Positions 39,623 to 49,272 of a stretch of 64,000 nt of DNA are shown piece after piece. The stretch is taken from the NCBI RefSeq assembly GCF_004681185.1, contig NZ_SRIF01000002.1:1175456-1239455 (forward strand), written 5' to 3'. The stretch comes from Haloarcula amylovorans (GTDB lineage: Archaea; Halobacteriota; Halobacteria; Halobacteriales; Haloarculaceae). How positions within the stretch are numbered: position 1 is the first letter of the stretch; each line of letters opens with the position of its first letter. A program made the translations under genes and the position numbers. A model generated the notes under the pieces. It saw only the letters and a program-made list of their open reading frames with translations. It made no database searches and was not told where the DNA came from.

Positions 39623-41268
39623 TGTCGACACAGACACCGACGGAGACGGAGTTCGGCGAAGTGAGCCGACTGAAAGGCATCGCGTTCAGGTACCTCTCTT
39701 TCGGCGCGTCGGTCGCCGGCATCCTCGCGCTCGGCGTGTTGCTCGCGTACGTATTCTGGGACGCGCTCGGGTTGGAGACCGCGGGAACGACGTGGTATCT
39801 CTCTTACACCGCGACGCTGCTGGTTCCGTTGCTCGCGTTCATCGTCTACGCACGCACGCGACCGGAGGTCGCTATCGGCGCGCTCGAACTGTTCAGCGCG
39901 ACGCTGGGCGGCGTGATGCTCACGGCCGCGACGGTCATCATCCTCTCTGTCGTCGCCAGTCCGCCGATCTGGTTCGCGTACTTCCTGACCGTCGTCGGCC
40001 CGGCACTCGGCATGTTCGTCTACGGGCAGTACAACCGTGAGGCGACGTGGGTCGGTCTTGGAATACTCGCCGCCGTCGTCCTCGGACCGATCGTCGGGAC
40101 GGCCGGGCTCGGCGTCCTCAGTTCACTCGGGGCGATGCTGGGTGCGCCCGGCGTGTACTTCCTCTCGCTCATTCTGCCGGCGGCCGGCGTGGCGGCTTAT
40201 CTCGCCCACGAACGCCTCGAACTCAGTACGCGACAGAGCATCGGCGTCGGGGTCAGCCTCCCGGTACTTGCCATCGTCGGCGTCCCGATAATCGATACGA
40301 TACCCGCGGTAGCGCGGTCAGTGTGGTTCATGGCTCTCGTCATGTTCGGCTTACCAGCCGGATTCGCCGTCGCCAACACTGCTCGACAGCGTGAACGGTG
40401 GGCCGCGTTCGTGCTCCCGGCTATCATCGTCCTCGGATTCCTCTTGGGCGAACTCGTCGTCGATGTCGTCGGCGCGGCCGAACCGTCCCCGTGGCTCGAC
40501 TGGCAGTACGTCACCAGCGGACCGAGTCTCACGAACGCCGCCGAAGCCGGCCTGTATCCGGCTATCATCGGGTCGGTGTTCCTCATCGTGCTGGTCAGCG
40601 TGTTCACGTTCGTCTTCGGCGTCGGAACGGCGATCTACCTCGAAGAGTACGCGCCGGCGAACGGGTTGCTCGGAAGCGCCACCCGAATCGTCAAAGTCAA
40701 CATCTCGAACCTCGCCGGCGTCCCGTCGGTCGTCTACGGCCTGTTGGGGCTGGGTATCTTCGTCAACCTCGACGCGCAACTCGGCCCGGTCTCCTACGGC
40801 GGATTCGGCGTCGGGACGATACTCACCGCCGCGCTGACCCTCTCTTTGCTCATCTTGCCGATTGTCATCATCTCCGCACAGGAGGCGATCCGGTCCGTGC
40901 CGGATTCGCTCCGGCAAGCGTCTTATGGAATGGGGGCGACGCGCTGGCAGACCGTTCGGAACGTCGTCCTTCCTCGGTCGATTCCGGGTATCCTGACTGG
41001 GACGATTCTGGCGCTCGGCCGAGCCATCGGCGAGGCCGCGCCGCTCATCATGATCGGCGTCGCGTCCACGAGGTTCTCTCCGCCGTCGGGCTTGTTCAGT
41101 CAGTTCACCGCGATGCCGCTCCAAATATACGCGTGGGCGTTCCTACCCGGCGACGACTTCCGCTACGGCGTTCTCGCGGCCGGCGTCGTGACGTTGCTCA
41201 TCGTCATGCTGACGATGAACAGCGTGGCGATTCTCGTGCGCAACAAATACCAACAGGAGGCTCACTAA
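39622..41268 (+). CDS. pstA: Phosphate ABC transporter permease PstA with large N-terminal membrane extension
   Basis: This 548-residue permease is almost twice the usual PstA length (about 290). The typical PstA core begins near residue 300 (after [10 protein letters not shown]) and contains [20 protein letters not shown], and [18 protein letters not shown] with [11 protein letters not shown]. The preceding ~280 residues add about seven extra helices not needed for transport. The extension may be a regulatory or anchoring region, as seen in several haloarchaeal Pst systems. Overlaps at both ends show tight coupling. Confidence 0.9.
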   Translation: MSTQTPTETEFGEVSRLKGIAFRYLSFGASVAGILALGVLLAYVFWDALGLETAGTTWYLSYTATLLVPLLAFIVYARTRPEVAIGALELFSATLGGVMLTAATVIILSVVASPPIWFAYFLTVVGPALGMFVYGQYNREATWVGLGILAAVVLGPIVGTAGLGVLSSLGAMLGAPGVYFLSLILPAAGVAAYLAHERLELSTRQSIGVGVSLPVLAIVGVPIIDTIPAVARSVWFMALVMFGLPAGFAVANTARQRERWAAFVLPAIIVLGFLLGELVVDVVGAAEPSPWLDWQYVTSGPSLTNAAEAGLYPAIIGSVFLIVLVSVFTFVFGVGTAIYLEEYAPANGLLGSATRIVKVNISNLAGVPSVVYGLLGLGIFVNLDAQLGPVSYGGFGVGTILTAALTLSLLILPIVIISAQEAIRSVPDSLRQASYGMGATRWQTVRNVVLPRSIPGILTGTILALGRAIGEAAPLIMIGVASTRFSPPSGLFSQFTAMPLQIYAWAFLPGDDFRYGVLAAGVVTLLIVMLTMNSVAILVRNKYQQEAH

Positions 41269-42149
41269 TGACAACAGAGGACATGGCGACCGAATCCGAC
41301 GCAGAGCACGACGACCCGACCACGGAATCACTCGTCTCGTCTGACCCTGGACGGGGCGGACTCGACGAGAACGCCGAGCGCGGCTCGGTCACCTCGGGCA
41401 AGACTATCATCGAATCCCGCGGCCTCGACGTCTACTACGGCGAGACGCAGGCATTACAGGATGTCGACCTCGCTATCCCGGAGAACCAGGTGACGGCGAT
41501 GATTGGTCCGTCGGGCTGTGGGAAGTCCACGTTCCTGCGATGTATCAACCGCATGAACGACCTCATCGACATCGCTCGGGTCGAGGGAGAACTTACCTTC
41601 AAAGGTAAGAATGTCTACGACCCGGACGTCGACCCCGTCGCGCTCCGGCGGCGAATCGGAATGGTGTTCCAGCATCCCAACCCCTTCCCGAAGAGTATCT
41701 ACGACAACGTCGCGTACGGCCTGCGCACGCAGGACAAGACCGACAACATGGACGAAGTCGTCGAGAAGTCCCTGCGGAAGGCCGCGCTGTGGGACGAGGT
41801 CAAGGACCGCCTCGACGAGTCCGCGCTCGACCTCTCCGGTGGGCAACAACAGCGTCTCTGTATCGCCCGAGCTATCGCCGTCGACCCCGAAGTCGTCCTG
41901 ATGGACGAACCGGCCTCGGCACTGGACCCCATCGCCACCTCACAGATCGAGGACCTCATCGAGGAACTTTCAGAGGAGTACACCGTCGTCATCGTCACAC
42001 ACAACATGCAACAGGCGGCCCGTATCTCGGATAAGACGGCCGTCTTCCTCACCGGCGGGGAACTCGTCGAGTTCGACAACACCGACAAGATCTTCGAGAA
42101 TCCCGATAGCCAACGCGTCGAAGACTACATCACCGGCAAGTTCGGATAA
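41268..42149 (+). CDS. pstB: Phosphate ABC transporter ATPase PstB
   Basis: This 293-residue ATPase starts at ATG 41268, overlapping the pstA stop by one base. It has a Walker A (GPSGCGKST), a signature [14 protein letters not shown], a Walker B ([13 protein letters not shown]) and the H-loop [11 protein letters not shown]. An acidic N-terminal extension of about 45 residues precedes the ABC domain. It energises uptake by PstCA. Confidence 0.97.
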   Translation: MTTEDMATESDAEHDDPTTESLVSSDPGRGGLDENAERGSVTSGKTIIESRGLDVYYGETQALQDVDLAIPENQVTAMIGPSGCGKSTFLRCINRMNDLIDIARVEGELTFKGKNVYDPDVDPVALRRRIGMVFQHPNPFPKSIYDNVAYGLRTQDKTDNMDEVVEKSLRKAALWDEVKDRLDESALDLSGGQQQRLCIARAIAVDPEVVLMDEPASALDPIATSQIEDLIEELSEEYTVVIVTHNMQQAARISDKTAVFLTGGELVEFDNTDKIFENPDSQRVEDYITGKFG

Positions 42150-42188
42150 CGGTCACCATCGCTTCTCGTCGCTGTCTTTTCGTCGCTC

Positions 42189-43034
42189 TTACTCGGTCAG
42201 CGTCGCCTCGGTGTCGATGCCGTACACGTCCTTCGGTGTCGCGACGTGGGCGGTTCGCACTGCGTCGTCGTGGCCATTCTCCAACAACCAGCGGACGCGC
42301 CGCGGCACCGTCTTCGGCCCCAGCACCGCGCCGGGACGGTCCGGGTCGTCGATGTAGTCCGTCTCCATCAGGAACGGCTCGTCCTCCTCGATGGCGATCT
42401 CCAGCTCGTCCGTATCGGCCAAGACAGATTTCGTCGGTCCCACCAGCCGGCCGCCGGAGTAATGTTTGACGACCTGTGTTCGGTCCAGTCCCCGTTCTTC
42501 GGCCCAGCGGGCGACCTCCGTGAAGTCCTCGCCGCCCTCGGTGTGCAGTTGGATAGCGAAGTCGCCGTCAGCCGCGAGTTCGAACCCGTGGCACATCACC
42601 GCGTTCGAGGCCTCCCACACTGCCTCGTCGACGTCGTAGTGGGGGCGACCAGACTTGATGGCCAGGGCCGGGCCGTCGGTGACATACTCGGCGGCCACGT
42701 CGAGTCCGGTCTGCATGATGTCGCGTGCCTCCTCGGGCGTGTGGCCGTCTTCGACGAGACGCGAGACGAGTGCCGGATGGACGCCCAGTACGGGCCACGC
42801 CCGGCCCGGAAGTATCTCTGTCGCGTCCTCGACAGCCCCGACGGTCAGGTCGAACACCTCGCGGAACGTCGCTTCGTCCGCGGCCGCCTCGGTCAGGTGC
42901 CACGATGGCTTGTTGAGGACGAGCAGATGCGTCCCGCCATGTTCGGCGAACTCCTCGACAGCCTCGACGTTCCGGCCGTTGACCGGGTCAAGATGCATGT
43001 GATTGTCGAGCACTGGCGTCTCCTCGATATCCAT
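42189..43034 (-). CDS. TatD-family metal-dependent hydrolase
   Basis: This 281-residue TIM-barrel hydrolase starts at ATG 43034. It has HMH metal ligands in LDNHMHLDP (His12, His14), a Glu/His pair in the centre (AIQLHTEGGED, then VVKHYSGG) and the final Asp in METDYIDD. TatD proteins are nucleases or peptidase-like hydrolases; the substrate here is unknown. The HTEGG and KHYSGGR motifs fit the archaeal TatD-related branch. Confidence 0.88.
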   Translation of the reverse strand: MDIEETPVLDNHMHLDPVNGRNVEAVEEFAEHGGTHLLVLNKPSWHLTEAAADEATFREVFDLTVGAVEDATEILPGRAWPVLGVHPALVSRLVEDGHTPEEARDIMQTGLDVAAEYVTDGPALAIKSGRPHYDVDEAVWEASNAVMCHGFELAADGDFAIQLHTEGGEDFTEVARWAEERGLDRTQVVKHYSGGRLVGPTKSVLADTDELEIAIEEDEPFLMETDYIDDPDRPGAVLGPKTVPRRVRWLLENGHDDAVRTAHVATPKDVYGIDTEATLTE

Positions 43035-43086
43035 ATCGGGCCTCAGTGCGCCCCCGGCAAAACCGTTCTCCTCCGATAGTCAGCCT

Positions 43087-43551
43087 TCACTCCACGTCGG
43101 CGTCCAGCGAGAGGGCGTCCTGTGCGGCGTTCTGCAGGGCGTCCGAGCGGCCGTGTTCCCCCGGGGCGAGCGCGACGGTGCGAACGCCGTTCCGGGCGGC
43201 GACTTCCAGTGCCGGTTTGAAATCCGTATCCCGCGAGGCCACGACGAGAACGTCGATACGACCGGATGCGACCGCCTCCGTCGCGTCCACGGCGAGACGG
43301 ACGTCCACGTCGCCGCTGGTCGTGATCACTTCGAAGCCGCGGGCCTCGCCCGCCTGGATGAGGCCCGGCGACGCGTTCTCGTCGAGATAGAGCCGTGCTG
43401 CCGCGAGCGGTCCGTACGACTCGGCGATGGTCCGCACGTCCTCTAAGTCCACGTCGAACTCTGACCGTAACACGTTCGGCCCGTCCACGTACAACCCCAC
43501 ACGTTCCGCGTCGTCGCTCGCCCCGTCTCGGAGCCGACGAAATAGGTTCAT
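43087..43551 (-). CDS. NYN-domain (PIN-like) putative RNase, LabA/DUF88 type
   Basis: This 154-residue protein has a PIN-like NYN fold, starting at ATG 43551. Three acidic clusters expected for metal binding are seen: VGLYVDGPNVLRSEFD, DVDVRLAVDATE and VVASRDTDFKPAL. NYN proteins commonly cut RNA. The neighbours give no strong clue about its target. The region just upstream is where base composition becomes more AT-rich. Confidence 0.85.
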   Translation of the reverse strand: MNLFRRLRDGASDDAERVGLYVDGPNVLRSEFDVDLEDVRTIAESYGPLAAARLYLDENASPGLIQAGEARGFEVITTSGDVDVRLAVDATEAVASGRIDVLVVASRDTDFKPALEVAARNGVRTVALAPGEHGRSDALQNAAQDALSLDADVE

Positions 43552-43809
43552 GTGCCGTCTCTCCGGCCGTTGGGCTTATTTGTGGCGTTTCCTGCCGCCC
43601 TCGATTTTCGAGTGATGAACTGATAATCGCTATATCGAATCTAGTATCCAGAAGGCAAGCACGTCAGAAATACCCGCTTAGATTGCTCGGCATAGCAGAC
43701 TTTTTTTGCGACTATCTCTCGCCAACTGAACGCGGTCATACAGAGCGTGAGTCAAGCGCTCTTTCGATTCAGCACAAGATATTTGCTCACCAATAGAGTG
43801 ACTGAATGC

Positions 43810-44337
43810 GTGAAGCGCCGCGCCCTCCTCGCCCTCTCTGGGACTACCCTCACTGGGTTCGCTGGTTGTTCCGAGACGCTCCCATTCCGCTCGGGAAGTT
43901 CAGCAGAAGCAGTGACCATCGAACAATCCGGTTGCCTCCCGTATGAGACAGACCGGGTAGTCAAACCCTCAGAAGAAACACTGGTTATCAACTACGAGGT
44001 CTCGGGTTCGATTCAGGGCGACGCTGACCGCTGGGAAGAGACGATTTCTCTTCAGAATGTTGGCGAATCGCCAGTTGAACTGACTGGTTATGGGGTGCTG
44101 TTTGAGAACGGACAACAGTACACGTTCGAGGAACTGACGCTCATCCCAAGCGCGAGCGTTGAGTTGATAACGTTCGGTGAGCCGGGAACACCGACAACTA
44201 CCACGTGTCCGAAATACGACTACTCCTTGCGGATTGACCTTGACGAACCGCTCCTACAGGACCGAAAGGCACGCGTCACCGTCGTGGAACCGGATGGGAA
44301 TCACTTGTTCGAAACGCGGATTGAGTTAGAGGGGTAG
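43810..44337 (+). CDS. Secreted lipoprotein in a lower-GC island, unknown function
   Basis: This 175-residue frame begins at GTG 43810 (VKRRALLALSG) with a short signal ending in TGFAGC, a lipobox. The body is beta-rich with a possible C-terminal Ig-like part (SVELITFGEPGTPTT). No family is recognised. The gene and its flanks have visibly lower GC than the rest of the window, a sign of recent acquisition. An upstream in-frame start at 43747 lacks a signal-like beginning and is less likely. Confidence 0.6.
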   Translation: MKRRALLALSGTTLTGFAGCSETLPFRSGSSAEAVTIEQSGCLPYETDRVVKPSEETLVINYEVSGSIQGDADRWEETISLQNVGESPVELTGYGVLFENGQQYTFEELTLIPSASVELITFGEPGTPTTTTCPKYDYSLRIDLDEPLLQDRKARVTVVEPDGNHLFETRIELEG

Positions 44338-44829
44338 CGGCTTATGCCGAGTAAACCCCTAGCCGCTGATTAGGCGCACCTGATATACGCACGCTCTGCA
44401 TCAATTAAGAAACATTCATTTTACGGTGTTTTTCGTGCGGTCGAGTAGTGTCCGTTGTTCAGCCTACTGACTCCCCGTTCGACCTAGGTACTTCACGTTC
44501 ACCGTGACGGCTCCGGCCATACTCGGACCGAACAGGGAGGTTGAGAAGTCCGACTCAACGCTACGCCACCGACTGGCTTCCACCCGCTCTCGCTATCGAG
44601 CTACAACTTCGACAGGAAAGAGCGTGACTTCGATATCTCGATTACGACCAGCAGAGCCGCCCGAGCGCATAGAAAGACGCGCACACGAGAGATCCGCCGG
44701 AGAAAGCCGGCCAGTATCGTCGCGCATCGGATTTGCTATCGCGTTATACAGTTTATCAGTTGTTCTGTGGTTGCCGCCGAACGCCGTCAGAGGCCAAGTA
44801 GTAAGGTGACTGGGGCCGATTTCACGCCC
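44338..44829. other. Lower-GC intergenic region, nothing supported
   Basis: The gap between the lipoprotein and gcvT holds no convincing gene. A 101-codon plus-strand frame (44504-44809) has no signal, motif or codon bias and overlaps the likely gcvT promoter. I see no palindrome or inverted-repeat ends that would identify an insertion sequence, though the composition suggests recent rearrangement. Confidence 0.5.
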
Positions 44830-45921
44830 ATGACACTACGGTCGCCTCCGCTATCGGAGGCTCACGAAGCGGCCGACGCTCGCTTTACGGACTTCGGCGG
44901 CTGGGAGATGCCGGTCGAATTCACGTCGATTCGCGAGGAACACGCCTCTGTCCGGTCGTCTGCTGGGAAGTTCGACGTCTCGCACATGGGACAGGTAACG
45001 GTTTCCGGGTCGGACGCCGCGGCACTCACCCAGCGGTTGACGACCAACGACGTGACCGCGCTGGACTACGGCGAAGCGCAGTACGGCGCGATCACCGACG
45101 AGGACGGCATCGTGCTTGACGACACTGTCGTCTACCGGCTCCCCGAGACCGAACCCGACAACTACCTCTTCATCCCCAATGCAGGCCACGACGAGGAGAT
45201 GACCGAGCGGTGGGAAGACCACTGCGAGGAGTGGGGTCTCGACGCGAGGGTGACGAACCGCACAACGGAGTACGCGATGATAGCCGTACAGGGACCGGAC
45301 GCACCGGAACTGCTGGCCGAACAGACGAACGTGAACCTCGGCGAGATGGACCGCTTCGATATCGACGGCGGGGCGGTCGCCGGCGTGTCGTCACTCGTCG
45401 CGCGCACGGGGTACACGGGCGAGCGCGGGTTCGAGATACTCTGTCCGTCCGAGGAAGCGACGGCGGTGTGGGGCGAGATCGAGTGCCAGCCCTGTGGACT
45501 GGGGGCGCGTGATACCCTTCGACTGGAGATGGGCTTTCTCCTCTCCGGACAGGATTTCGACCCCGAGGAGGAACCGCGTAACCCCTACGAGGCGGGCATC
45601 GGCTGGACGGTCAAACTCGATACGGAGTTCGTCGGCCGCGACGCCTTAGAGCAAGTCGAAGCCGAGGGCGTCGCCGAGAAGCTCGTCGGCATCGAACTGA
45701 TCGACCGCGGGATTCCGCGCCACGGGTACGAAGTGGAGTCGCCTGACGGCGAACCGCTCGGACACGTCACCAGCGGCACGATGAGTCCAACGCTTGGCGA
45801 ACCAATCGCGCTTGCCTACCTCCCAGCCGAGTACAGCGACCCCGACCGTTCGGTGCGGGTGGTCGTCCGCGGCGAACCGAAGAAGGCACGTACCAGGACG
45901 CCCCCATTCCTCGACAGATGA
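44830..45921 (+). CDS. gcvT: Glycine cleavage system T protein (aminomethyltransferase)
   Basis: This 363-residue enzyme moves the methylene of glycine to tetrahydrofolate. It starts at ATG 44830 ([12 protein letters not shown]). The folate-binding [10 protein letters not shown] region, the [11 protein letters not shown] and [12 protein letters not shown] segments and the C-terminal Pro/Thr-rich end are conserved. The stop overlaps the gcvH ATG by four bases, so gcvT-gcvH are coupled. Confidence 0.95.
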   Translation: MTLRSPPLSEAHEAADARFTDFGGWEMPVEFTSIREEHASVRSSAGKFDVSHMGQVTVSGSDAAALTQRLTTNDVTALDYGEAQYGAITDEDGIVLDDTVVYRLPETEPDNYLFIPNAGHDEEMTERWEDHCEEWGLDARVTNRTTEYAMIAVQGPDAPELLAEQTNVNLGEMDRFDIDGGAVAGVSSLVARTGYTGERGFEILCPSEEATAVWGEIECQPCGLGARDTLRLEMGFLLSGQDFDPEEEPRNPYEAGIGWTVKLDTEFVGRDALEQVEAEGVAEKLVGIELIDRGIPRHGYEVESPDGEPLGHVTSGTMSPTLGEPIALAYLPAEYSDPDRSVRVVVRGEPKKARTRTPPFLDR

Positions 45922-46301
45922 GCTTCGACGTTCCCGAGGACCGGCGGTATCTGGAGTCACACGAATGGGTACGGCCCGACGACGGCACCGCGCGCGTCGG
46001 CATCACCGACTTCGCACAGGACGAGCTCGGCGACGTGGTCTTCGTCGAACTCCCCGAGGAGGGCGACGAAGTGACCGCGGACGAGGAGTTCGGCGTCGTG
46101 GAGTCGATCAAGGCCGTCTCGGACATCTACGCGCCCGTTTCGGGCACGGTGACGGCGGTCAATGAGCAACTGTTCGACGAACCGGAACTGGTCAACGAAG
46201 ACCCCTTCGGCGACGGGTGGATGCTCGAAGTCGAGCTGGCGGACGAGGACGAACTCGACGACTTGCTCTCGCCCGAGGCGTACGGCGAGCAGATCGCATA
46301 G
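45918..46301 (+). CDS. gcvH: Glycine cleavage system H protein
   Basis: This 127-residue lipoyl carrier shuttles the methylamine of glycine between P and T proteins. The lipoylated Lys65 is in [14 protein letters not shown], and the [11 protein letters not shown] opening is typical. The protein is very acidic, as expected in this organism. It overlaps gcvT by four bases. Confidence 0.97.
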   Translation: MSFDVPEDRRYLESHEWVRPDDGTARVGITDFAQDELGDVVFVELPEEGDEVTADEEFGVVESIKAVSDIYAPVSGTVTAVNEQLFDEPELVNEDPFGDGWMLEVELADEDELDDLLSPEAYGEQIA

Positions 46302-46425
46302 GCTGCCGTTTTCGCTCCGGCCGCGTGTGATTCCCTCGCGCGGGTTCGGTCAAGGAATACGCTAATGTACCGCCCGTAGGAAGGGTATACTATCATGTCC
46401 ACCGTGCGGATGGGCGTTATCTACA

Positions 46426-47769
46426 ATGAGTGAGAGTGACGAATCTACGACCGGCAGTCCGTACGCACCGCAGACGCCGTCGGAGACCGCGGCGATGCTG
46501 TCGGCGGTCGGCGCAGACGACATCGAGTCGCTGTTCGACGTGCCCGAATCAGTTGCCTTCGACAGCAATTTCGGCATCGAGTCGCGTAGCGAGCGCGAGA
46601 CGCGTCGAGAAGCTGCCCGCCTGCTGAAGCGAAACGACGACTTGACGGAGTTTCTGGGTCGCGGCCACTACACGCACTACGTGCCGGCCGTGGTCGACGA
46701 CTTATCGAGTCGGTCGGAGTTCCTGACCTCCTACACTCAGTACCAACCGGAGGTCGCACAGGGCTTCTTGCAGGCGCTGTTCGAGTTCCAGTCGATGCTG
46801 GTCGAGCTGACGGGACTCGACATCGCCAACTGCTCGATGTACGACGACGCGACGGCGCTGGGCGAGGCGGCGACGCTCTCCCAGCGAGTTCGGTCGGTCT
46901 CGGGCGACCGGATTCTGGTTCCCGAGCAGTTGCGCGACGGCAAATGCGCGGTGCTGGAGAACTACGCCGATGGACCGGGTCTCTCCGTCGAATCGTATCC
47001 GATGGACGACGGGCAGGTCCGCGTCGACGCACTCGCCGAAGCGGCCGACGAGGACGTGGCGATGGTGTATGCCGAGACGCCGACGGTCCGGGGCGTTATC
47101 GCGGAGCGCCTCCGCGAGGTGGGCGAGATTGCCGAGGACAACGACGCGCTGTTCTGTCTGGGGTCGGACCCGGTTGCGCTCGCGCTGCTGGAACGGCCCG
47201 TCGACGTGGGTGCGGACGTGGTAGTCGGCGACGCCGCGTCGCTGGGCACCGGCACCGCCTTCGGCTTCGGCCTCGGCATGTTCGTCACGCGCGAAGAGTA
47301 CCTCCGGCAGATCCCCGGTCGCCTCGTCGGCGCGAGCGAAGACGCCGATGGCCGACGCGCCTACACGCTGACGCTCCAGACCCGCGAACAGCATATCCGC
47401 AAGGAGCGGGCGACTTCGAACATCTGCACGAATCAGGCGTGGGTCGCACTGCGAACGGCGATACATGCCGCATGGCTCGGCCCGCAGGGACTGGTTGACC
47501 TCGCCGAGGAGTGTGTGACCCGCCCCCGCGACCTCGCGGCCCGCTTAGACGAAGTTGTCGGGGTACAGGCACCGGTCCACGGCGGCCACCACTTCCGGGA
47601 GTTTGTCGCCCACACCGACCAACCGGCGCGGGCGGTCGTCGAGGACCTCGCGGCCCGGGGCTTCGCCGTCCACGCCGTCGGCGAACACCTGATTCAGGTG
47701 TGTGCGACGGAGGTGACCGCCGAAAGCGAGGAAGCGTTTATCGAGGCGGTCGCGGAGGTGGCCGGATGA
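46426..47769 (+). CDS. gcvPA: Glycine dehydrogenase, subunit 1 (P1)
   Basis: This 447-residue protein is one half of the glycine decarboxylase, with the two-subunit split found in archaea and some bacteria. [26 protein letters not shown] and SNICTNQA are typical of P1. The PLP lysine lies in P2. A TATA-like GGTATACTAT near 46384-46393 could start a separate transcript. The gap of 124 bases after gcvH is the only long spacing in the gcv group. Confidence 0.95.
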   Translation: MSESDESTTGSPYAPQTPSETAAMLSAVGADDIESLFDVPESVAFDSNFGIESRSERETRREAARLLKRNDDLTEFLGRGHYTHYVPAVVDDLSSRSEFLTSYTQYQPEVAQGFLQALFEFQSMLVELTGLDIANCSMYDDATALGEAATLSQRVRSVSGDRILVPEQLRDGKCAVLENYADGPGLSVESYPMDDGQVRVDALAEAADEDVAMVYAETPTVRGVIAERLREVGEIAEDNDALFCLGSDPVALALLERPVDVGADVVVGDAASLGTGTAFGFGLGMFVTREEYLRQIPGRLVGASEDADGRRAYTLTLQTREQHIRKERATSNICTNQAWVALRTAIHAAWLGPQGLVDLAEECVTRPRDLAARLDEVVGVQAPVHGGHHFREFVAHTDQPARAVVEDLAARGFAVHAVGEHLIQVCATEVTAESEEAFIEAVAEVAG

Positions 47770-49181
47770 TATTCGACCAAGCGCGCTGGACGGACGACGA
47801 CGAGCGCTACGAACCGCTACTCTCGGAGAAGGCCGACCGCGAGGTCGAAATCGAGGACTCGCCGTTGCCCGACGAACTGACCCGCGATTCCCTCTCCCTG
47901 CCGGACCCCGCCGAACCCGAACTCGCCCGCCACTACACGCGGCTCTCGCAGATGAACTACGGCGTCGAAAACGGGCCGTTCCCGCTTGGGTCCTGTACGA
48001 TGAAGTACAACCCCTCGTTCACGGAGACTATCGCGGCCCGCGACGATGCCGCCATCCACCCGGACCGCCCGGAGAGCACGATACAGGGGACGCTGGCGCT
48101 GTGTCACCGGCTCCAGGACTATCTGGGACGCATCGGTGGGATGGACGCCGTCACGCTCCAACCGCCGGCGGGTGCGGCCGGGGAGTTCACCGGCATCCAG
48201 ATCGCGAAGGCCTATCACCGGCACAACGACGACGAGCGCTCGGAGGTCGTCATCCCCGACTCGGCGCACGGGACGAACTTCGCCACTGCGGCGATGGCAG
48301 GGTACGATGTCGTCGAACTCCCGAGCGACGACGACGGCCGAGTCGATATCGACGCGCTCTCGGCCGCCGTCGGCGAAGAGACGGCGGCGCTGATGCTCAC
48401 GAACCCGAACACGTTGGGCCTCTTCGAGCGCGACATCGAAGAGATCGCGGACATCGTCCACGACGCGGGCGGGCTGTTGTACTACGACGGCGCGAACTTG
48501 AACGCGCTGTTGGGCCGTGCACGTCCCGGCGACATGGGCTTCGACGTGATGCACTACAACGTCCACAAGACGTTCGCCACACCCCATGGCGGCGGTGGCC
48601 CGGGCGCTGGCCCGGTCGGCGTCACCGAGGAGTTGACCGAATTCCTGCCGGACCCACACGTCAAGGAGGTGTCCGGCGGCTACGAACACTACACACCGGA
48701 ACACTCCATCGGGAAGGTCCACGGGTACTATGGCAACTGGCCGGTCCTCGTCAAGGCGTTCGCGTACATCGCCCGCCTCGGCGACGAGGGTCTTGCCGAC
48801 GCGAGCGCGAAGGCCGTCTTGAACGCCAACTACCTCGCCGAGCAGATAGCGTACGACGTACCCTTCGATCCCTTCCACCACGAGTTCGTCGCCAGCGCCG
48901 CGCCGCAGGACGCCGCCGACGCGGCGAAGCGGATGCTCGATTACGGTGTCCACCCGCCGACGACGAAGTGGCCCGAGATCGTCGACGAGGCGCTGATGAC
49001 CGAACCGACCGAAGCCGAGAGCAAGCGCTCACTCGACCAGCTCGCGGCGGCGTTCGACGCCGTCGCCGAGGAAGACGACGCGACGCTCGCGGCGGCCCCA
49101 CAGCGCCCGACGGCGAAGCGAATCGATCAGGTCGTGGCGGCGCGTGAACCGCGCCTCTCGTGGCAGGCGCTCGGGGAATAG
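47766..49181 (+). CDS. gcvPB: Glycine dehydrogenase, subunit 2 (P2, PLP subunit)
   Basis: This 471-residue subunit binds PLP through the Lys in [20 protein letters not shown]. It starts at ATG 47766, overlapping the gcvPA stop by four bases. The [19 protein letters not shown] and [13 protein letters not shown] segments are conserved. Together with gcvPA, H and T, it supplies C1 units and releases CO2 and ammonia. Dihydrolipoyl dehydrogenase is not in the window. Confidence 0.96.
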   Translation: MIFDQARWTDDDERYEPLLSEKADREVEIEDSPLPDELTRDSLSLPDPAEPELARHYTRLSQMNYGVENGPFPLGSCTMKYNPSFTETIAARDDAAIHPDRPESTIQGTLALCHRLQDYLGRIGGMDAVTLQPPAGAAGEFTGIQIAKAYHRHNDDERSEVVIPDSAHGTNFATAAMAGYDVVELPSDDDGRVDIDALSAAVGEETAALMLTNPNTLGLFERDIEEIADIVHDAGGLLYYDGANLNALLGRARPGDMGFDVMHYNVHKTFATPHGGGGPGAGPVGVTEELTEFLPDPHVKEVSGGYEHYTPEHSIGKVHGYYGNWPVLVKAFAYIARLGDEGLADASAKAVLNANYLAEQIAYDVPFDPFHHEFVASAAPQDAADAAKRMLDYGVHPPTTKWPEIVDEALMTEPTEAESKRSLDQLAAAFDAVAEEDDATLAAAPQRPTAKRIDQVVAAREPRLSWQALGE

Positions 49182-49272
49182 CCTGCGCTCGGAGGAGACG
49201 CCCGTTTCGTCCCGTGATAATCTGCGCGTGAGTTATATGTAATCCCACCGCAGAGAACGCATATCTTCGAAC

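Noticed and set aside
43747..43809. Longer start of the island lipoprotein
   Set aside because: It would put a polar segment before the signal peptide. GTG 43810 gives a normal basic-hydrophobic-lipobox order.
44504..44809. 101-codon plus-strand frame before gcvT
   Set aside because: It has arginine/serine-rich random-like composition, no motif, and lies in the lower-GC gap where gcvT's promoter is expected.
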